From: Taishania sp965247975
GTDB lineage: Bacteria > Bacteroidota > Bacteroidia > Flavobacteriales_D > Crocinitomicaceae
DNA: 64,000 nucleotides
NCBI GenBank assembly: GCA_965247975.1
Contig: OZ252050.1
Location: 496,001-560,000, forward strand
Direction of reading: 5' to 3'
Shown piece after piece: positions 8,531 through 17,339 of this stretch (positions are counted from its first letter, which is position 1; each line of letters begins with the position of its first letter). The notes beneath the pieces are model-generated. The model saw only the letters and a program-made list of their open reading frames with translations, was not told where the DNA came from and did no database searches. The translations under genes were made by a program, and so were the position numbers.

Positions 8531-9460
8531 TTATTCAAAAAGGGCGCACTTGGAAGTTCCTTTGTTTTCTGGCTTACACGTAATATATCCAATCGAAAGT
8601 TCATGGGTGTTATTGCTAACTCGCTGAAGCGATGAAATGGTATAATCGAAAGAATATTGAATTGAAAATTGTTCTTTGATTTTTAAACCAGCAGTAAAGA
8701 GCAAAGCGTCTTGTCTGCGAAAGCCAATTCCTACCGAATACATGTTTTGGACATCGAAATTTAGGTTTACATCAAAAACCATCGGACCAGCAAAAGGAAA
8801 TTTAATTAGCGCACCTGGCAAAAATGTGAGATTTTCATTGATCGGCCAGCGATATCCAGCATTTAACATCATGTGAAATTTTTGTCGTGCTGTATTTCCC
8901 ATTGGCCATTTGCTGGGAATTAACTGATTTAAAGTTAAACCAAAATAATAATTCAACCCGTTGTACCATGCTCCAAAATGAGCGTCTGGCGTGACATTGC
9001 TGGCATCCTTCAGCACCGCTAAATCTGGAGAAATGGTTGTTGCTTTGGACGGGTCAAATCCAAATTGTAAAATGCCCGCATAAACACCTAAAGAAAGTCT
9101 TGTTTCTCTGGTGAAATTGAAATGTCCAGCATACGCCAGATTGAATCGATTCATTGAAATTTGTCCCAAACGATCATTTTCAAATTTTACGCCCATTCCA
9201 TGTCTGCCGCTCAAGAATTTTTTGCGCTTACTTCGTAAAGGAACACTGGCAGTGGCAAATCCACTTTGAGGGGCACCATCCATGCCAATCCATTGGGTAC
9301 GAAACAATAATTGTAAATCCAAACATCTTTTTATCCCTGCATGGGCAGGATTCAAAGCAAATTGATGTGATGACCACTGCGTATATTGCGCCATTTGTTG
9401 CGAAAACGAAAAACTCCAGCAACCGAAAATAAAAAGAAAGGTGCTAATCGTACTCTTCAT
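8531..9460 (-). CDS. PorP/SprF family outer membrane protein
   Basis: A 309-residue outer membrane beta-barrel protein of the PorP/SprF family. The signal peptide ends around SFSQ. The mature N-terminus has the family hallmark QYTQWSSHQFALNPAHAG followed by RTQWIGMDGAPQS. SprF-type members help export and anchor partner adhesins that carry a CHU_C/type B C-terminal domain. The start ATG overlaps the stop of exactly such a partner (ATGA, 9457-9460), which supports a cognate pair by translational coupling. Whether it is closer to PorP or to one of the many SprF paralogues cannot be told without a tree. Confidence 0.92.
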   Translation of the reverse strand: MKSTISTFLFIFGCWSFSFSQQMAQYTQWSSHQFALNPAHAGIKRCLDLQLLFRTQWIGMDGAPQSGFATASVPLRSKRKKFLSGRHGMGVKFENDRLGQISMNRFNLAYAGHFNFTRETRLSLGVYAGILQFGFDPSKATTISPDLAVLKDASNVTPDAHFGAWYNGLNYYFGLTLNQLIPSKWPMGNTARQKFHMMLNAGYRWPINENLTFLPGALIKFPFAGPMVFDVNLNFDVQNMYSVGIGFRRQDALLFTAGLKIKEQFSIQYSFDYTISSLQRVSNNTHELSIGYITCKPENKGTSKCALFE

Positions 9461-10740
9461 CGAACAATTGTAATTGAACCTTTAAATGTTCTTTTATCAG
9501 CATCTAAAAGTTTCATTTCGTAGTAGTAAACACTATCATTTAATTTTCCTCCTTTAAGCGCTGTGCCATCCCACGCTTTTTGTTTATTGTAACCCGCCGC
9601 TTGATGTACGATTTGTCCCCATCGGTTATATATAATCAATTGATTATTAGGATATTTTTCAATGCCTTTTATTTCCCAGGTATCGTTTTCATCGTCTTCA
9701 TTGGGCGAAAAAGTGTTTGGAAAAAAGAGTTCATTATCCACAAATACAGTAACATAATCAGTAAAAACACAGCCTGAATCTTCCGCATGAAGTGTGTAAA
9801 CCGTTGTTTCAGTTGGACTAACAACTGGATTTAAAATCGATGTATCTGTGATATTGAAAGTTGGTGTCCAATACGAAATTGGTGCAGTTGTTTGACCGTT
9901 TAATTGCGTAGAACCACCTTCTAAAATAGACACATCAGAACCAGCATCAATGTTTACAGAGACTATTTCAATAGGAGGAGCCATTTGGCTTAAAATGACC
10001 GGACACAGCGTGTAACAGCTCGTTTCTACAGATACAACATCGCCGGTTTGTAATTCACTTGATTGAAAGAAATTTACATCTGTAATTGCCGTTAGAGTTC
10101 CATTTACAAACCATTTATACTCAGTATTATCAGGGCAATTGGACACGTAAGCATTTACGGTTGTTGCATTCCCTTCACAGATGGGAGAATTTGTTCCAAT
10201 GCCTAATCCAGGGGGTGTTCGATTTGCTCCTGGCCCCGAGAGATAAATATCAAATGTGCATTCAGCTGCTGTATTAATCCCTAAACCTTGATCACTTCCA
10301 GAAATGACAACATAATAATCGGTTAGGGGCAAAAGTCCTGTTGCATTTAAAGCAAAATTCGTTGAAATAATTGGTTCACAGTTCCCTACTTGAATGTAAC
10401 TATCAGAATTACAAGGAATGCCAGCTTGAATCATAGTAGCTTGCAATTCCAATGATTGACCAACAGCAGTTTCAAAATTCATGTTGAATAAATTCAATGT
10501 CACGTCTCCACCTAGTTCATTCGTTGTGAAAAAGATCCAAATGGAATTATTTGGCGCAAAGCAAAAGTTGAAGTCATCTTCGCACGAAGGACAAAATGTG
10601 ACATTTGCGTTTACGTTCGATACAGTATAATTGATTTGAGGACAAATTTCAAGCGCATTATTACATGAATTATAAGCTTGTTGGCCAAGGCAAAATTGAC
10701 CTACTAAACCGATTAACAAAAATATAACAGCGCTTTTCAT
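9457..10740 (-). CDS. Secreted protein with gliding-motility (CHU_C/type B T9SS) C-terminal domain
   Basis: A 427-residue exported protein with a signal peptide (1-19, LGQQ). The N-terminal region is beta-rich and Cys-containing (CNNALEICPQ; about 20-175) and is followed by Ig/PKD-like modules up to about 335. The C-terminus is a gliding motility-associated domain with FFPNTFSPNEDDENDTW, IYNRWGQIVHQ and KGSITIVR. This domain directs T9SS secretion with the help of an SprF-like partner, which is encoded directly downstream with a 4-base overlap. The protein probably acts at the surface as an adhesin or structural protein. No catalytic motif is seen. Confidence 0.88.
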   Translation of the reverse strand: MKSAVIFLLIGLVGQFCLGQQAYNSCNNALEICPQINYTVSNVNANVTFCPSCEDDFNFCFAPNNSIWIFFTTNELGGDVTLNLFNMNFETAVGQSLELQATMIQAGIPCNSDSYIQVGNCEPIISTNFALNATGLLPLTDYYVVISGSDQGLGINTAAECTFDIYLSGPGANRTPPGLGIGTNSPICEGNATTVNAYVSNCPDNTEYKWFVNGTLTAITDVNFFQSSELQTGDVVSVETSCYTLCPVILSQMAPPIEIVSVNIDAGSDVSILEGGSTQLNGQTTAPISYWTPTFNITDTSILNPVVSPTETTVYTLHAEDSGCVFTDYVTVFVDNELFFPNTFSPNEDDENDTWEIKGIEKYPNNQLIIYNRWGQIVHQAAGYNKQKAWDGTALKGGKLNDSVYYYEMKLLDADKRTFKGSITIVR

Positions 10741-10895
10741 TTCATTTGAAAAAGTTTAAAACTCCAACATTTATAGGTGTTTTAGAGTACAATATTAATA
10801 AAATTAAGTGCTAATCAGTACCTAATGCATTGAAATCGATGAAAAATTCGGAATTTTGGCACAGAAATGGAATTTCGATTTCAAAATAACGTATT

Positions 10896-13800
10896 ATGAA
10901 AAGAATTATTACACTCCTTAGTATTTGTTTTGTTTTCCAAGTTGGCACAAGTACAGCGCAAAAGTTGGTTTATGAAAATACATCTCCATGGTTTTGGGGA
11001 TTAAACGCAGGTGGTACATGGAACACTGCGGATGTCAAATACAAATTGGATTGGGGATGGGGAGTCACCCTCGGTCGTTCATTTAATTTCAATTATGGTA
11101 AACCAATTAGTTTTGACCTTCGAGGCCGCTATTTGGGTGGAAACTGGAAAGGTCAAGATTTTGATTCAACAGGATTTGCATTGCCAAATGCTGCTTTGAG
11201 TGCAGGGAATACCAATTATAAAGATTCCCTCGGATATAGTGTCTTAAATCACAAAACCAAGGTACATGAATTGGATTTAGAATTGGTTTTGCATTTAAAT
11301 CGTTTGGTCGAAAGAACAGGTTGGGATCCATACATCTTTGGTGGTATTGGCTTAACTTGGTCAAACACGAAAGGAAACTTGTTGAATACAGCAGATTCGT
11401 TGTATGATTATAATTCACTAGAAAGTTTAAGCAGATCATCGATTACAGGTTTATTAGATGATTCTTATGAAACAACACTCGATGGAAGCACTGCCGATAA
11501 ATATAACATTGCAGCGATGCCAAGTCTTGGTTTTGGTTTGGGCTATTTTTTCGGTCCAAGATTCTCCATGGGTCTTGAACACAAAACTACATTTACACTA
11601 GCAGATAATTTTGATGGATATGCTGATCCAGCTGGAAAACGGGAAAATGATTGGTATCATTACACAAGTGTTTATTTTAAATACTATTTCAAAAGCAGAG
11701 AAGGGCGTTCAGCACAAGTGAAACCGCCTGTTGTGCCTCCTACAACTGGCCCAATTCAACCTGGTCAAACAAATTGTCCGAAACCGATTATTGGGTTTGC
11801 GAATTTGACGAACAATCAAAACCTTACGAATTCGAATTTGAGTTTATTGGCTAATCTCACCAATGTGGCTGATCGTGCAAACATTACTGTTTCAATCAAT
11901 GGAAATGTAACTTCGAACTATTCTTATAATGCTACAACAGGCAAATTAGATGCAACAGGTGTTTTACAAGTTGGTCAAAATACCATTTCGATCACTGCCT
12001 CAAATACATGTGGTTCAACTACAGAGTCGATTATCGTTAATTATAATCTTCCTTGTCAACAACCAATCGTAGCATTTACAAATCCTTCAAATACTGGAAC
12101 AACCGTTTCTTCAAATGTATTTTATGTCACAGCTGACATTCTTAACTTATTGAAAAATGAAGGTGTTGTGTTTAAAGTAAATGGAGTTTCCGTAACGAAT
12201 TATTCATTCTCTTATTCAACTGGTAAATTCTCAGCAACGGTTTCTCTGAAATCAGGTCAAAACACTATTGAAATAAGTGCGACAAACACATGTGGAACGG
12301 CTAACGGTTCAACAGTGGTAATGTACAGTCAAAATTGTCCAGCGCCAGTGATAGAATCGATCAATGTTCCAAATGGAACAACTGTTCAAAATGAAATGTT
12401 CAATTTTGAAGCAACTTTAGCAAATGTCATTCGTGCAAACCAAGTTTCGTTGACATTGAATGGTGTGGCTCAAAGTGCAGGGCAATTCAACACTTCAACA
12501 CGTTTGTATCAAAAAGCACTTCGTTTAGCTCCTGGTCAAAATATTATTGTTTTACAAAGTGTAAATGATTGCAGTAGTGCGAATCAAACAATTGTAGTTA
12601 ATTTGCAAGTTCCTTGTGTTTCACCTGTTGTAACAATCAAAACTCCAGCATCACCTGGTTTGAGTGTTTCGAATGCAACATACTATGTTACGGCGGACAT
12701 CTTAAACATGAATGGATCGCAAAACATTGTGTTTAGAGTAAATGGAATTCAACTTTCAAGTTATACTTTTAATGCACAAACAGGAGCATTCAATAGCACA
12801 ATTAGCTTGCAACAAGGCGCAAACAAAATTGAAATTTATGCAACCAATGCGTGCGGAACAAGTTCAGATTTAACCGTATTGAATTATAACTATACATGTC
12901 CTCAACCAACTATTCAATTCTTGAAACCAGCGCAAAGTTTATCTGTGAGTGAAAAACAATACACTATTCAAGCACTAGTTACGAATGTTACTTCCGCTAG
13001 TCAAATTCAATTGAAAATCAATGGAGTACTTCAGTCAGCTGGAACTTATAACTCCGTAAATTCTCTTTATGAGAAAATGGTGAATTTGAGCGTGGGTAAA
13101 AATGATATCGAATTGATTGCTACGAACGCATGTGGTACTGTAAACGCAACAAACACGATAACTTACAGAGAAGTTGTAAATATTGAACCGAAACCAGTAA
13201 TTAGCATGACAAGTGTTTGTGATGCGACTGTTGAACCTGGTCAACAATATGTTAGTGGTTTAATTGCGAACGTTCAAAATTCTAACCAAGTTACCATTAC
13301 AGTAAATGGATTAACTCAAGGTAATGTGAATTATGCTGCCGTTTCGCAAGGATTGAACTTTGGGTTTTATTTGAATGCCCAATCTTCACCTGATACTTAT
13401 GTCATTGTAATTTCAGCTCAGAATTCAGGGGGTGTTACTTCGAAAACGTGTGTGATCAAAGTAAACAAGCCTGATGAGAACATCACAATTTGTACAAAAA
13501 TAAATGGTGTTCCGACAACAAAAGTGATCAAATTGTCGCAATGGCCTCAATATCAAGCGCAAGGAGCAACATTGGGAGCTTGTCCGGTGATTGATAATGA
13601 CATCACGATTTGTGTAAAAATCAATGGAGTAGCAACAACCAAAGTGATTAAAGAATCACAATGGCCTCAATACCAAGCGCAAGGAGCAACATTAGGAGCT
13701 TGTCCGGTGATTGATAATGATATCACGATTTGTGTCAAAATCAATGGTGTTGCAACTACGAAAGTGATTAAGCAATCACAATGGCCTCAATACCAAGCGC

Positions 13801-14879
13801 AAGGAGCAACATTAGGAGCTTGTCCAGTAATTGATAACGACATGACAATTTGTGTGTTAATCAACAACAAGCCTACAACTAAGGTTATCAAAGAATCTCA
13901 GTGGCCACAATATCAAGCGCAGGGAGCAACATTGGGAGCTTGTCCACCAGTTGTAGATAATGATATTGTGATTTGTGTTACTATAAACGGTAAGCGCATG
14001 ACAAAAACAATAAAGCAATCTGAATGGCCTCAATACCAAGCGCAAGGGGCAACATTGGGAGCTTGTCCACCTTTGGAAGATAAGAACATCACGATTTGTG
14101 CTATGGTAAATAAAGTGCCAACTACATTGGTGATCAAAGAGTCTCAATGGGCGCAATACCAAGCCATGGGTGCGACAATGGGTGCATGTCCTCCAGTTCA
14201 AGAGAATGATTTGACTATTTGTTATACCGTAAAAGGTGTTCCAACAACAACAACAATTAAGGAATCTCAATGGCCACAATATCAAGCTTTGGGAGCGACT
14301 TTAGGTGCCTGTCCACCAGTTGTTGATAATAACATAACGATCTGTACAATTGTCAATGGTGCCCCTACAACTTTGGTAATTAAGGAATCACAATGGCCTC
14401 AATATCAGTCACAAGGTGCTATCATGGGAGCTTGTCCTCCAGTTGTAGACAATGATTTAACAATTTGTACTACAGTGAATGGAGTACCAACAACTTTGGT
14501 CATTAAGGAGTCTCAATGGCCAGGCTATCAGACGCAAGGAGCTATCATAGGGATTTGTCCTCCAGTTGTGCCAGTTGACACTTCCGTTACCATTGAGGAT
14601 ACAAGTACAACGACTGTTATTAATCCAATGTGGGTCATTTGTGTATTGGAGAATGGTGTATATGTGACAAAAACGATTCCAGTTTCTGAATGGGCGGCAT
14701 ATTATGCACTTGGAGCGACGAAGGGAGCTTGTCCGCCGGATCCAAATAAAAGTGCACCTTCGGATAAACCGAAAGGCAAGGGAAATGACAAGTCAAGCAC
14801 TACAAAGCCAGTGACAAAACCTGTCGTTAAACCAGAGGAAAAACCTGGAGGGTCACAGGTCAAACCCAGAAAACCTTAA
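10896..14879 (+). CDS. Giant surface protein: barrel-like N-terminus, Ig-like modules and 40-residue tandem repeats
   Basis: A 1327-residue exported protein. The signal peptide covers residues 1-21. Residues 22-275 look like an outer membrane beta-barrel domain: alternating aromatic strands such as FDLRGRYLGGNW and VYFKYYF, Gly-rich turns, and an end near FKSREG. A Pro-rich linker (PPVVPPTTGP) follows. Residues 293-860 hold six Ig-like modules of about 90 residues, five of which open with a Cys-x-x-Pro motif. Residues 862-1281 hold ten tandem repeats with two conserved Cys each. The C-terminal tail is Lys/Pro/Ser-rich with no T9SS sorting domain. A membrane barrel carrying a long repetitive extension suggests a self-anchored stalk or periplasmic spacer. 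Function is unknown, and a strong terminator follows. Confidence 0.82.
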   Translation: MKRIITLLSICFVFQVGTSTAQKLVYENTSPWFWGLNAGGTWNTADVKYKLDWGWGVTLGRSFNFNYGKPISFDLRGRYLGGNWKGQDFDSTGFALPNAALSAGNTNYKDSLGYSVLNHKTKVHELDLELVLHLNRLVERTGWDPYIFGGIGLTWSNTKGNLLNTADSLYDYNSLESLSRSSITGLLDDSYETTLDGSTADKYNIAAMPSLGFGLGYFFGPRFSMGLEHKTTFTLADNFDGYADPAGKRENDWYHYTSVYFKYYFKSREGRSAQVKPPVVPPTTGPIQPGQTNCPKPIIGFANLTNNQNLTNSNLSLLANLTNVADRANITVSINGNVTSNYSYNATTGKLDATGVLQVGQNTISITASNTCGSTTESIIVNYNLPCQQPIVAFTNPSNTGTTVSSNVFYVTADILNLLKNEGVVFKVNGVSVTNYSFSYSTGKFSATVSLKSGQNTIEISATNTCGTANGSTVVMYSQNCPAPVIESINVPNGTTVQNEMFNFEATLANVIRANQVSLTLNGVAQSAGQFNTSTRLYQKALRLAPGQNIIVLQSVNDCSSANQTIVVNLQVPCVSPVVTIKTPASPGLSVSNATYYVTADILNMNGSQNIVFRVNGIQLSSYTFNAQTGAFNSTISLQQGANKIEIYATNACGTSSDLTVLNYNYTCPQPTIQFLKPAQSLSVSEKQYTIQALVTNVTSASQIQLKINGVLQSAGTYNSVNSLYEKMVNLSVGKNDIELIATNACGTVNATNTITYREVVNIEPKPVISMTSVCDATVEPGQQYVSGLIANVQNSNQVTITVNGLTQGNVNYAAVSQGLNFGFYLNAQSSPDTYVIVISAQNSGGVTSKTCVIKVNKPDENITICTKINGVPTTKVIKLSQWPQYQAQGATLGACPVIDNDITICVKINGVATTKVIKESQWPQYQAQGATLGACPVIDNDITICVKINGVATTKVIKQSQWPQYQAQGATLGACPVIDNDMTICVLINNKPTTKVIKESQWPQYQAQGATLGACPPVVDNDIVICVTINGKRMTKTIKQSEWPQYQAQGATLGACPPLEDKNITICAMVNKVPTTLVIKESQWAQYQAMGATMGACPPVQENDLTICYTVKGVPTTTTIKESQWPQYQALGATLGACPPVVDNNITICTIVNGAPTTLVIKESQWPQYQSQGAIMGACPPVVDNDLTICTTVNGVPTTLVIKESQWPGYQTQGAIIGICPPVVPVDTSVTIEDTSTTTVINPMWVICVLENGVYVTKTIPVSEWAAYYALGATKGACPPDPNKSAPSDKPKGKGNDKSSTTKPVTKPVVKPEEKPGGSQVKPRKP
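11772..13478 (+). repeat. Six Ig-like modules of about 90 residues
   Basis: Within the giant surface protein, successive modules begin NCPKP, PCQQP, NCPAP, PCVSP, TCPQP and a diverged EPKPVISM. Each contains a core such as I.FKVNGV, then Y.FN..TG.F, then L..GQN.I.I.ATN.CGT. The regular order suggests a rod of bacterial Ig-like domains. Sequence divergence between copies is much greater than in the following repeat block. Confidence 0.8.
13479..14738 (+). repeat. Ten tandem repeats of about 120-123 bp (40-41 residues)
   Basis: The repeat unit has the pattern [ND]-[IL]-T-I-C...NGVPTTKVIKESQWPQYQAQGAT.GACP. Copies start at 13479, 13599, 13719, 13839, 13962, 14085, 14208, 14331, 14454 and 14631; the period is 120 bp for the first three and 123 bp for the next five. 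The first five are nearly identical in DNA as well as protein, while the last two are diverged, and an 18-residue Thr-rich insert precedes copy ten. Each copy has a conserved Cys pair, which suggests disulfide-stabilised mini-domains. Confidence 0.9.
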
Positions 14880-14898
14880 TCATAAAGAAAGATTATTG

Positions 14899-14932
14899 AA
14901 AGTCCGTGGTCAAAGTTGATCACGGACTTTTT
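14899..14932 (+). terminator. Rho-independent terminator after the giant surface protein gene
   Basis: A 13-bp stem (left arm 14899-14911, right arm 14918-14930, one G-U pair) with a 6-base loop, core AAGTCCGTG/CACGGACTT, followed by a T run. It lies 20 bases past the stop codon. Confidence 0.85.
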
Positions 14933-15060
14933 GATATTTAGTCTTATTATTTTCGGAAAAAAATTTAAAAAAGTATACAGATATTGCAACTCTTTTTTTT
15001 TGAAATTTTTTATTGTCGTTACAACTTACTATATTCGCACCCTTGTAAAAGAATGATATT

Positions 15061-17274
15061 ATGGCAATAATTGGAAAAATCCGCGAAAAATCGTGGTTGT
15101 TAGTGATAATAATTGGTCTAGCATTAGTTGCGTTTATACTTGGTGATTACTTGACTGGTACGCGTGGAATTGATGATTCTGTGTACGGTTATGGAACCGT
15201 TTATGGGGAAAAAATTGATCCAAAATTGTATGAGTTGGCATCAAATAATTTCCAACAAATGGATAGAAACCAATTCCAAGAGCAACAAAAGGAATATGGT
15301 TCTAAAGACATGGATGCGTCAAATACCAAAGCATTCAAAGCAATTGTCGATTCAATGATTCTTCAAACTGAGTTTGACGCGTTAGGAATTTCTGTAAGTG
15401 ATCGCGAGTTTGATGCATATTTATATGGTACAGATGGATTCGAAGTGCTGCCTGATATTGCACAATCTTTTACAGATCCTCAAACAGGACTGTTTAATTT
15501 GAAAATGCTTCAAAAACGTGTTGATGACATGAAATCTTCTTCAAAACCTGAAGATCAAAAAGGGTGGGAGAATACAAAGACATCATTAACTATGCGTCGC
15601 CAACAAGAGAAATATTTTGCTTTGCTAAATCAAGGAGCCTACGTAACAAAATTAGAAGCTAGAGACAATTACAAAGCATCGAAAGAAGTTAAGTCAATTT
15701 CTTTTATCGTTAAGCGTTTCAGTGACATCAAAGACGAAACTGTTAAAGTATCTGATGCTGAAGTGAAAAAATTCTTTGAGGAGCATAAGGAAGATAAAAA
15801 ATATACCATCAGAAAAGCTTCGAGAGAGGTGAAATACTTTGATGTTTTAATTAATCCTTCTAAAAGTGATTCTATAAAATTCAACCGATCAATGGATTCG
15901 CTAAAAGCAAAATTCCAATTGGTTAGCGGAAACAAAGCGGATTCACTTTTTGTCATGAAAAATAGTGAAATGAAATTCTTTTCTCCAAAAATCGGATTTA
16001 GACCAGAAGGAGATCAGGCTGCAACTGCGAAACAAGGATTTACATATCCAGTAGCAATGGACAGCGTTTTCAAACGTGTGAGCACAGGAACGATTGTAGG
16101 ACCATATTATGATAAAGGAACAACTAAAATCGCAAAAGTGATTGGTGTTGAAAATCAATTACTTTCTGTGCGTCATATTTTGATTTCAGCGCAAAGAGCA
16201 GATTCTGCTGCAGTGTTGAAAGCAAGAAAAACAACAGACTCGTTAATGACTTTCGTTAATAATGCGAATTTTGAAGAATACGTTAAAAATTTCAGCCAAG
16301 ATCCAGGATCAAATACAACAGGTGGTAAATACGAGGATTTCATCGCTGGAGAAATGGTGGATGAGTTTAGTGATTTCGCCAAAGCAAATCCTGTAGGTAA
16401 AATTGGATATGTTCAAACTGATTTTGGTTTCCATATCATGGAAGTTTTAGGCAAAAAAGCAGGGAATATTCCAATGTTAGCTATAGTGCAGAAAACATTG
16501 ACCCCAAGTTTCGCTACAACCGAAAATATAGAGTCTGAAGTGTTTACACTACTCGATCGCATTGATTCCAAAGTTTCAGGAGCGAAGGATTTGAAAGCAA
16601 AGATTGCCGCTTTTGATACAATTGCAAATAGAGCTGGTTACTTCCCACGTCTTTTACCGTTGGAAGACAATAATTTGGTGATTTATGGTATTAATACGCA
16701 ATACGCAGAAGATAAATTGATAGAACTAGCATTTGATGCTAAAAATGAACCAGGGGCAATTTATCCTGCACCAATCAAAGATGGTTCACGTTATTTAATT
16801 GCGATGTTGAGTACTGTGAAAGCGAAAGGTGTTCCAACATACGAAGCAGTTGAAACGGTGATGCGTCAGGATTTGATCAATGAGAAAAAAGCGAAAAGAA
16901 TAGCAAGTACAATGACTGGCAAATCGTTAGCGGAGTTATCAAAATCGCTTAATCTGGAAATTATAAAAGCAGATGTGACATTTGCTAATCCGCAAATTAC
17001 TGGAGGTGGTTATGAACCTGAAATTGTAGGGAAAATTTTCGGTGGATTGAAAGATGGAGCGCGTTCATTGCCATTGACTGGTCAAGGTGCGGTTTATGTT
17101 ATTCGTGTTGACAAAACAACAAAAGCTCCAACGGCGATCAATTATACAACGGAGAAAAAATCGATGAAAGACATGGTTATTTCAAGTTTGCAATCAGATG
17201 CATTAAATGCCCTTCGTGAAAAAGCGGAAGTGGTTGATAATCGTCGATTATTTAGCATTGGAGTAAGAAGATAA
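15061..17274 (+). CDS. ppiD: PpiD/SurA-like periplasmic peptidyl-prolyl isomerase
   Basis: A 737-residue membrane-anchored periplasmic folding factor. One N-terminal membrane segment (about 11-31, WLLVIIIGLALVAFILGDYL) is followed by a SurA-N-like helical region. A parvulin (PPIC) domain sits at about 365-465, with VRHILISA, FEEYVKNFSQDPGS and GFHIMEVLG, and a C-terminal helical region follows. PpiD proteins act at the exit of the Sec translocon to assist outer membrane and secreted proteins. This is the common Bacteroidota architecture, with one recognisable parvulin domain. A TATATTCG sequence at 15030-15037 resembles a -7 element. A strong terminator follows the gene. Confidence 0.88.
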   Translation: MAIIGKIREKSWLLVIIIGLALVAFILGDYLTGTRGIDDSVYGYGTVYGEKIDPKLYELASNNFQQMDRNQFQEQQKEYGSKDMDASNTKAFKAIVDSMILQTEFDALGISVSDREFDAYLYGTDGFEVLPDIAQSFTDPQTGLFNLKMLQKRVDDMKSSSKPEDQKGWENTKTSLTMRRQQEKYFALLNQGAYVTKLEARDNYKASKEVKSISFIVKRFSDIKDETVKVSDAEVKKFFEEHKEDKKYTIRKASREVKYFDVLINPSKSDSIKFNRSMDSLKAKFQLVSGNKADSLFVMKNSEMKFFSPKIGFRPEGDQAATAKQGFTYPVAMDSVFKRVSTGTIVGPYYDKGTTKIAKVIGVENQLLSVRHILISAQRADSAAVLKARKTTDSLMTFVNNANFEEYVKNFSQDPGSNTTGGKYEDFIAGEMVDEFSDFAKANPVGKIGYVQTDFGFHIMEVLGKKAGNIPMLAIVQKTLTPSFATTENIESEVFTLLDRIDSKVSGAKDLKAKIAAFDTIANRAGYFPRLLPLEDNNLVIYGINTQYAEDKLIELAFDAKNEPGAIYPAPIKDGSRYLIAMLSTVKAKGVPTYEAVETVMRQDLINEKKAKRIASTMTGKSLAELSKSLNLEIIKADVTFANPQITGGGYEPEIVGKIFGGLKDGARSLPLTGQGAVYVIRVDKTTKAPTAINYTTEKKSMKDMVISSLQSDALNALREKAEVVDNRRLFSIGVRR

Positions 17275-17293
17275 TTAAAAGTTGAATGAATTG

Positions 17294-17324
17294 AAAAGGA
17301 TGGACATGAGTTCATCCTTTTTTT
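17294..17324 (+). terminator. Rho-independent terminator between ppiD and dprA
   Basis: An 11-bp stem, AAAAGGATG.. with ..CATCCTTTT (17294-17304 and 17311-17321, one G-U pair), then a T run. The arms carry A and T runs on both sides, so it could serve both convergent genes; the dprA stop is at 17340. Confidence 0.8.
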
Positions 17325-17339
17325 ATGTTCTAATTTGGC

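Noticed and set aside
8512..8538. TTGAATAA/TTATTCAA inverted repeat at the end of the PorP/SprF gene
   Set aside because: The stem is short and AT-only and lacks a T run on the minus strand, so it is not a convincing terminator.
13857..14285. 142-residue minus-strand frame opposite the tandem repeats, rich in Cys and Trp
   Set aside because: Its repeats mirror the 120-bp periodicity of the real gene on the plus strand; no independent start signal is seen.
13479..14738. Regular repeat spacing considered as a CRISPR array
   Set aside because: Units are 120-123 bp, in frame and translated throughout; there are no short palindromic repeats with unique spacers.
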